In this document: positions 58,153 through 64,000 of the stretch, one piece after another
Position numbering within the stretch: position 1 is the first letter of the stretch
Layout: each line of letters starts with the position of its first letter
From: an uncultured Porphyromonadaceae bacterium
GTDB taxonomy: Bacteria > Bacteroidota > Bacteroidia > Bacteroidales > Muribaculaceae
Length of the DNA stretch: 64,000 bases
Assembly (NCBI GenBank): GCA_947575235.1
Contig: CANPMT010000004.1
Coordinates: 1-64,000 of the forward strand
Direction of reading: 5' to 3'
Made by a program: the position numbers and the translations under genes
Notes under the pieces: generated by a model
Told to the model about the DNA's origin: nothing
Databases searched by the model: none
The model's input: only the letters and a program-made list of their open reading frames with translations

Positions 58153-61100
58153 TCAGAAACCGACGGTCAGACCGAAGGTGAAGTATTGTGAACGCGGGGT
58201 GTTACTGCGGTCCTCGGCTATACCGAACTGGTTGGGCGAGATCTCGGGGTCGACACCTTTGTACTTGGTGACTGTGAAGATATTGTTCAGCGTGAGGTAG
58301 AGGTTGATCTGGCTGAGACGTATCTTCTTGATCAGCTCTGTGGGGAAGGCGTAGTTGAAGGTGAGGTATTTGAAGCGGAGGAAAGAGCCATCCTCAACGT
58401 AGCGGTCTGAACCGAGCCAGTTGTAGCCGTAGTTGTAGAGTGCGCGGGGCATATCGGTTACGTCACCCTCCTTGCGCCAGCGCCAGTTCACGGCGATTGA
58501 CTGGTTGTTGTTGGTATACATATTCTCGGCCCACATGCGTCCGTAGTTCACCACCTTGTTGCCTGTGCGGAAGTTGAAGAAGGCGGTGATTGAGAAAGTC
58601 TTCCATTTGGCAGTGAAACCGAAACCGCCGTAGAGCTTCGGGTTGCAGTTGCCGAGGTAGACGATATCGAGCTCGTCGATTGTGCCGTCATGGTTGATAT
58701 CCTCATAGATGGCGTCGCCACCCTTGAACTGATAGTTGGTCGAGCCGTAGCCGAAATACATCGGGAGAGGCTTGCCGTAGGAGTCGAGCACCACGTTGCC
58801 GTCGGCGTCGCGCACCACAGGGCAGGTTCCCTCGCGACCCTCCACGTAGTCGCTCCACTGGTAGACACCCTTGTAGCAGAATCCGTAGATTGAACCGTAG
58901 GCGTTACCCACCTGCATACGCTTGAGATAGGAACCGTTGTTGCCGTCGAAGACGTCGTTATACTGGTTGGTTATCTCCGGGTTGAGCTCGGTGAGCTTCG
59001 AGGTGTAGTTGGCAAGGTTGAAGTTGATGTCGAAAGTCCATGCTCCGGCCTTCACAAGGTTATTGGTGTAGAAGTTGAGCTCCCAGCCGTTCTTCTCCAT
59101 CGAGCCGCCGTTGATGTAGCCTAAAGTGGCGAAACCTGACGATGACGGGATGTTGAAGTCGGAGAAGAGAAGGTCTTTGTTGTTCTCATGGAACACGTTG
59201 AAGTCCATGTTGAACATATTGTTGTAGAAGTTGGCGTCGATACCGAAGTTGTAGCTCGTGTTGGTCTCCCATTTGAGGTTGCTGAGACGCACTGAGGTAG
59301 GCTTCATGGTGGGGACGTCGATGTATGTGCCGTCGGTGCCGTATTTTGCGAAATGGAGGTACTCATAGTCGGGCTGGCGGCCGGTCTTGCCGTAGCCGAT
59401 ACGCAGACCGAACATATCGAGCCATGAGCGGCTCCACTCCATGAAACTCTCGTCGCTGAGAATCCACTTGGCCGAAACTGCGGGGAACGTGCCCCAGCGG
59501 TTCTGCGGACCGAAGCGTGTGGAGCCGTCGCGGCGTACGGTTGCGTCAAGGATATAGTGTGAGCGGAAAGCGTAGTGCACACGTCCCAGATAGGCCATCG
59601 AGTGCCATTCCTCGCGGGTGCTGTTCATGGCATCCTTGTAACCCTCCTGGGTGGGGTTGAGCACACCGTCAGGCATGTTGTATTTGCGGAATTCCTGATA
59701 CTGGGAATTACCTGTGGTGAGCTCCCATGAGGCCAGCACACTGAGAGAATGGTCGTCGCCGAGACGGGGCACGAAGAGAAGGTCGTGCTTGGTCTGGATG
59801 TTGAGCGACTCCGCCTCGCGGCCGTAGTTGCGGTTGATGTTGCCGTTGTCCCAGTTATAAGAGAAGAGTTCGCCGGGGAGATTCTTCTCCTCCTTCTTGT
59901 TCTCGATGTCAAACTGCACGTAGCCCGAATAGCGGAGACGGTGCTTCTCGGGGTTGAGTATGTCGTAGTAGAGACGCAGAGTGGGCATGATGCGCATGTC
60001 GGTCTCGTCATAACGGGCCAGGTTGGCGAGCGCCACAGGGTTGACAAGGTTCTTCTGGCTGTCATCAATCATCGAGAAACTCGGGATGGTGTAGAAGCGG
60101 CCTGTGTCGTTGCCATATTCATCCTGTGTGTAGATACCCACGTTAGGCATCTTGCGGTAGGCTATGTCGAGGAGACCCTCTGAATCCCAGTTCTCCTTAT
60201 AGTTCTGCTTGTTCTTGGTGTGGGTGAGCGAGAACTCGGTTGAGAAGCGGAGACGGTCGTTCACCTGATAGTCAAGGTTCATCAGTGTGGAGATACGGTC
60301 GAGGTGCTGCTTGATGATTGTACCGCTCTGGTTGTAATAGCCGAGCGAGACACGATACTTCGCCTTGTCGCCACCACCGGTGATGTTTATGGTGTTGTCG
60401 TGGGTGTAGCCATACTGTGTGACGGCGTCGACCCAGTCGGTGTTGTTGTTGAACTGCTCGTATTCTGAATATGTGGGGTCGTAGTTGAACTCCGGAATGT
60501 TGCAGGCGTTCTCATCCTGGCGGGGGTTGAAGTAAGCCTGCTTCATGAGCATGGTGTAGTCATCGCCCGAGAGCATCTTGCGTCCTTTAGGCTGACGCGC
60601 CATTGAGAACTTGTAGAGATACTGCACCTTCGGGGGACCCTTCACACCACGTTTCGTCTTGATCATGATCACACCGTTAGCACCGCGCGAACCGTAGATG
60701 GCAGCCGAGGCACCATCCTTGAGCACGGTGATCTCCTCGATATCCTCCGGGTTGATCGCAAGGAGGTTGGCAAACTGCTCGGAGGTGGCGTTGGCATAGT
60801 CGAACGAACCGTCGACGTGGCTCTCGTAGGGGATATCGTTGAGCACGATGAGCGGGGTGGCGTTGGAGTTGATTGTGCCGGTGCCTCGTATACGCATCGA
60901 TGATCCTGAACCGAGGTCGCCCGAGGCGTTCACGATGTCGAGGCCGGCGAGACGTCCCTGCAGGGCATCATCGACCGACGACACCGACACACCTTCGAAA
61001 GCCTTGGTGTTGATTGACTGCACGGCGCCCGAAATCTCGCGTACCGGAATCGGCATACCGCCGTCGTTGGTCATCTTCTGAGCCACGACCACCACATCCT

Positions 61101-61416
61101 GGAGGGTGCTTACGGGGTCGAGTTTCACGTTCACCTCCGGGGCGTAGTCGAGAGTCACAGGCTCGCAGCCCACATAGGAGATGATGACTTTGTTTTTCTT
61201 ATTTTTGAGCAGGAGAGAGAACTCACCGTTGATGTCGGTGGTTGTCACGCTCATTACGCGGTTTTGTGCGTCAACCTCACGGATGTTGGCACCGATGACC
61301 GGCTCGTCGATATCGTCGATAACGACACCGCGCATCAGGTTTCCCGATTGGGCGAAGACCGTTGCCTGTGTTATCCAGAGCACCGCCGCCATGAGGATAT
61401 ATCGTAATTTATCCAT
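58153..61416 (-). CDS. SusC/RagA family TonB-dependent receptor
   Basis: GVVIDDIDEPVIGANIRE, ITVLKDGASAAIYGSRGANGVIMIKTK; start reassigned to MDKLRYILMAAVLWITQATVFAQ. Confidence 0.95.
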   Translation of the reverse strand: MDKLRYILMAAVLWITQATVFAQSGNLMRGVVIDDIDEPVIGANIREVDAQNRVMSVTTTDINGEFSLLLKNKKNKVIISYVGCEPVTLDYAPEVNVKLDPVSTLQDVVVVAQKMTNDGGMPIPVREISGAVQSINTKAFEGVSVSSVDDALQGRLAGLDIVNASGDLGSGSSMRIRGTGTINSNATPLIVLNDIPYESHVDGSFDYANATSEQFANLLAINPEDIEEITVLKDGASAAIYGSRGANGVIMIKTKRGVKGPPKVQYLYKFSMARQPKGRKMLSGDDYTMLMKQAYFNPRQDENACNIPEFNYDPTYSEYEQFNNNTDWVDAVTQYGYTHDNTINITGGGDKAKYRVSLGYYNQSGTIIKQHLDRISTLMNLDYQVNDRLRFSTEFSLTHTKNKQNYKENWDSEGLLDIAYRKMPNVGIYTQDEYGNDTGRFYTIPSFSMIDDSQKNLVNPVALANLARYDETDMRIMPTLRLYYDILNPEKHRLRYSGYVQFDIENKKEEKNLPGELFSYNWDNGNINRNYGREAESLNIQTKHDLLFVPRLGDDHSLSVLASWELTTGNSQYQEFRKYNMPDGVLNPTQEGYKDAMNSTREEWHSMAYLGRVHYAFRSHYILDATVRRDGSTRFGPQNRWGTFPAVSAKWILSDESFMEWSRSWLDMFGLRIGYGKTGRQPDYEYLHFAKYGTDGTYIDVPTMKPTSVRLSNLKWETNTSYNFGIDANFYNNMFNMDFNVFHENNKDLLFSDFNIPSSSGFATLGYINGGSMEKNGWELNFYTNNLVKAGAWTFDINFNLANYTSKLTELNPEITNQYNDVFDGNNGSYLKRMQVGNAYGSIYGFCYKGVYQWSDYVEGREGTCPVVRDADGNVVLDSYGKPLPMYFGYGSTNYQFKGGDAIYEDINHDGTIDELDIVYLGNCNPKLYGGFGFTAKWKTFSITAFFNFRTGNKVVNYGRMWAENMYTNNNQSIAVNWRWRKEGDVTDMPRALYNYGYNWLGSDRYVEDGSFLRFKYLTFNYAFPTELIKKIRLSQINLYLTLNNIFTVTKYKGVDPEISPNQFGIAEDRSNTPRSQYFTFGLTVGF

Positions 61417-61453
61417 TGATGTCAGGTGGTAAAATAGTGATGGTAAAAGAATT

Positions 61454-64000
61454 TTATTCAAATTTGAGGGCATGGTCCACAAGGTGTATCACGGCATGCG
61501 ATGAAGCGGTGATCTGGTCGGCCTGTGTCACATCCTTGTTATTGACAATGATGTCGCGTGCCGAGATGTTGTAGAGTCCGCCTGAAGTGATGACCTCGGC
61601 CTTGCTTTCCGGGTTGTCGACACTGCTAACGGTCATGCCGCCTGGAGTGGCTGTGACTCTGAGCTTGTGGAACTTGTCATACTGGTTGCGGGCACCGGTC
61701 TCATAGTCAAGCGGTCCGAAATTCTCGCCGGTCACGTATGCCGAGTTATCCATGAAATGGAAGAGGAGGAACTTCAGGAGGTAAGTGGCTTTTGTCTTCC
61801 AGGTGCTGACGTCGCTGGTGAGAATCTCATCCCATGTGTAGAGATTCTTGTCAGCCTTGAAAGCGGCCTCAAGCGCTTCGGCGGTGGGTACGAAAATTGT
61901 ATAGCGGAAGTTGTTGAAAGAATTGACCACCTGTCCGATACCGGTTGAGGAGTTGGTGCTTTTCTGAGAGAAGATCTCCTCGATGTCATCATTCTGGAGA
62001 ATGTTGAATATCTGGTCGTTACCCTTGCAGAGGTCGAAGAAAGCCTTGAACTCCGGATAAGCGCCGAGTTGGTCGTAGACGCTTGCCGAGGCATCGTGCA
62101 GGATATGGTCGATGAAGAAAGTGCGGCCGTTGTCGGAGTCGTAGCGGCAGGGCTTGCCTGAAGTCGGACTGGTGACGATTGCTGCGGCCTCGATGTTCTG
62201 TTCCACGTCGCCGGCACCGTTCACTCTGAGCGCGTTTTCGCGTCCGGCTATTGATAATGTGCCTCCACCCTTGGTGAGTACGAAAGCCGACTGTGAGTTG
62301 TCGATATATCCCGACATGGAGTCGCCATCCTTCTCGCCGATCACGATATGATAGTCGAGGATATCCTGGAGACGGTTGCGGATGATGCTCTTTCCTGAGG
62401 ATGTCGAGCCGTTGATGGTGCGCTTGTAATCGCCGCGCGAGCCATCCTCATTGGCATAATAGACATCGGCGTTGACCGAGTTGGTGGCCTGGACGTAGCT
62501 GAAGCTCCAGATCTCGCGGGCTGCGCCTCCGCGTGCCCATGAGATAGGCTCACGGTAATACTGCAGGGCCTCGTCGGTGGGGAGGAGAAGATTATACATA
62601 TTCTCCATAGAGCGGAGATACATGTAGAAACGCATGGCCTCCTTGTCGCTGAGGTCAGACCAGTCGTCGGTAATGGCCCACTTCATCACCTTCATGTTGT
62701 CGTCGGTGAGGACGGAGCCGTATACACCCTGGTAGTCGATCGGGGGAAGCACGGTGTTGATGAAATATACCACACCGTTTGATGTCACCTCCGTGCGGAC
62801 CACGTTCGCCTGGCTGATGGTGATGGGGTAGCTCGATTCATCGGTGAGCACATCCCAGGAGTGGGGGAGGGAGGCGTTGAACGAGCGTTTCTGATGGTTC
62901 TTGATAAACATCGCGAGGATATCGGTGGGGACGTTATCCCAGCTTCCGTAGGCATCGCGAAGGTAGGCTCCCTTTCCGTTCATGAAATATTCGTTCATCG
63001 CCTCGTCGGTGGGAACGAACATGGTGCCCATATCCTGCTCGGAAGATGAAGTGGAATAAGTGGTGGAGGCGGGGTCGTAGTAGAGCAGGCCGTAGCTTGA
63101 GAGCGATTCCTTGGAGGGGCCTCTCATGCAGGTGAGCTCGTTGAAGTATTGTTTTGTGTAGACAGTGTCGGTGGCGGCTATTGCGGGACGGTCGGGGGAT
63201 GCGCCGTTGTAATAGTCGTGCATCTCACGGTTGGAGAGTTCATCGGCGTAGGGGGCGCAGAACTTATCCATGAGGCGGCTGAAAGTGGAGGCCTCGGGGG
63301 CTGTCGAGATTGCATCGGCCATTGTGCCGGAGGGGAGCATGACATCCTCCATCACGTGGATGTAGCCGTTCTTGCAGATGATATCCTTCTCCTTCACCTT
63401 GACACCGTTGATGTAGATGTCGCCGCTGTTGAAGGTCACGCCGGGATAGAAGGTCGAGAAATCGGTGTCGGTGATTCCCTGTGTGGCCATCTGCTGCTCG
63501 GTGAAGTGCACGATCATCGGGGCTTGGTTGATGAGATAGATGCCACTCTCCTTGAAACGGCTCCAGTAGGTGTTGTCGAGGAGTGCCCCCTCTGTGAGAT
63601 GGGTGTAGCTGTCGAGATAGGAAGCGGCGGTGAACCGACGCAGGGCCTGTCCCGGGTTGGCACCGTCAGTGCCGGCCACATTCGAGAGCATCTCGGCCAG
63701 ATAAGCCATGTTGACCATGGTGTTGTTCATGATCATCCGTTTCTGGGCTGCAGTGAGCTCGTCATAGCTTTTTGCACCGTAAGGATTGTTCTGGAAAAAT
63801 CTTCCGAAGGCCTCGTCGTCGGCGGGGAAGAGGGTCTTGCTTCCTGTGCGTGCAAGAGTCTCGGCGTAACCTAAGTCGTCGATCAGACGGAGCATCGTCT
63901 TGAAGTTGCCTCGGCTCTGGAGCTCGGCATAGATGCTCTCACCTAAGTTGTCGGGAGCCTTGTCATCATACACGTAATCGTCCTTGCAGCCGGTCATCAT
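61454..64000 (-). CDS. Multi-FAS1 domain lipoprotein, 5' end beyond the window
   Basis: About four FAS1 units (KTLFPADDEAF, TMFVPTDEAMNEYF, NLLLPTDEALQYY, YTIFVPTAEALEAAF); the ORF runs to the edge with a lipobox-like MTGC. Confidence 0.85.
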   Translation of the reverse strand: MMTGCKDDYVYDDKAPDNLGESIYAELQSRGNFKTMLRLIDDLGYAETLARTGSKTLFPADDEAFGRFFQNNPYGAKSYDELTAAQKRMIMNNTMVNMAYLAEMLSNVAGTDGANPGQALRRFTAASYLDSYTHLTEGALLDNTYWSRFKESGIYLINQAPMIVHFTEQQMATQGITDTDFSTFYPGVTFNSGDIYINGVKVKEKDIICKNGYIHVMEDVMLPSGTMADAISTAPEASTFSRLMDKFCAPYADELSNREMHDYYNGASPDRPAIAATDTVYTKQYFNELTCMRGPSKESLSSYGLLYYDPASTTYSTSSSEQDMGTMFVPTDEAMNEYFMNGKGAYLRDAYGSWDNVPTDILAMFIKNHQKRSFNASLPHSWDVLTDESSYPITISQANVVRTEVTSNGVVYFINTVLPPIDYQGVYGSVLTDDNMKVMKWAITDDWSDLSDKEAMRFYMYLRSMENMYNLLLPTDEALQYYREPISWARGGAAREIWSFSYVQATNSVNADVYYANEDGSRGDYKRTINGSTSSGKSIIRNRLQDILDYHIVIGEKDGDSMSGYIDNSQSAFVLTKGGGTLSIAGRENALRVNGAGDVEQNIEAAAIVTSPTSGKPCRYDSDNGRTFFIDHILHDASASVYDQLGAYPEFKAFFDLCKGNDQIFNILQNDDIEEIFSQKSTNSSTGIGQVVNSFNNFRYTIFVPTAEALEAAFKADKNLYTWDEILTSDVSTWKTKATYLLKFLLFHFMDNSAYVTGENFGPLDYETGARNQYDKFHKLRVTATPGGMTVSSVDNPESKAEVITSGGLYNISARDIIVNNKDVTQADQITASSHAVIHLVDHALKFE

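Noticed and set aside
61416-61482. 29-nt overlap between SusC and the upstream FAS1 gene
   Set aside because: Arises from an over-extended SusC start; the signal peptide begins at MDKLRYILMAAVLW (61416), which removes the overlap.
63149-63874. 241-aa plus-strand ORF antisense to the FAS1 gene
   Set aside because: Shadow ORF with no supporting domain or promoter.

Overview
The window looks like a chromosomal segment of a Bacteroidales bacterium, probably Muribaculaceae-like; taxonomy is inferred from protein families and the -7 promoter box TAnnTTTG. Most genes are on the minus strand. From left to right it contains: galactose metabolism (galM, galK); xerD, a motif-eroded methyltransferase-like gene, a YfhO-type membrane protein and an Lrp/AsnC regulator; two tandem GLUG-repeat lipoproteins; housekeeping genes (LolC/E-type permease, rbfA, O-methyltransferase, aroQ) and tRNA-Asp; a T9SS-sorted surface protein preceded by phased A-tracts; a RAYT-like HUH transposase with a hexapeptide-repeat N-terminus, next to REP-like palindromes and a G-tract array; tRNA-Pro; a thioredoxin/VKOR pair and dtd; an Rpn/PD-(D/E)XK protein; a divergent WYL regulator/rtcB pair; an alpha-galactoside/mannoside utilisation cluster with a hybrid two-component regulator but no SusCD; two T9SS-sorted proteins; a second Rpn copy behind an RHH antitoxin-like gene, bracketed by two near-identical palindromes; and a large FAS1/SusC/SusD/FAS1/FAS1/SusC/SusD array running off the right edge. 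The strongest leads are the palindrome-bracketed RHH-Rpn cassette, the fasciclin-SusCD array, the approximately 21-bp phased A-tracts, the RAYT locus, the WYL/rtcB pair with its operator-like palindrome, and a GLUG lipoprotein carrying a hydrophobic helical insertion. All functional calls come from reading the sequence; no database search was run.
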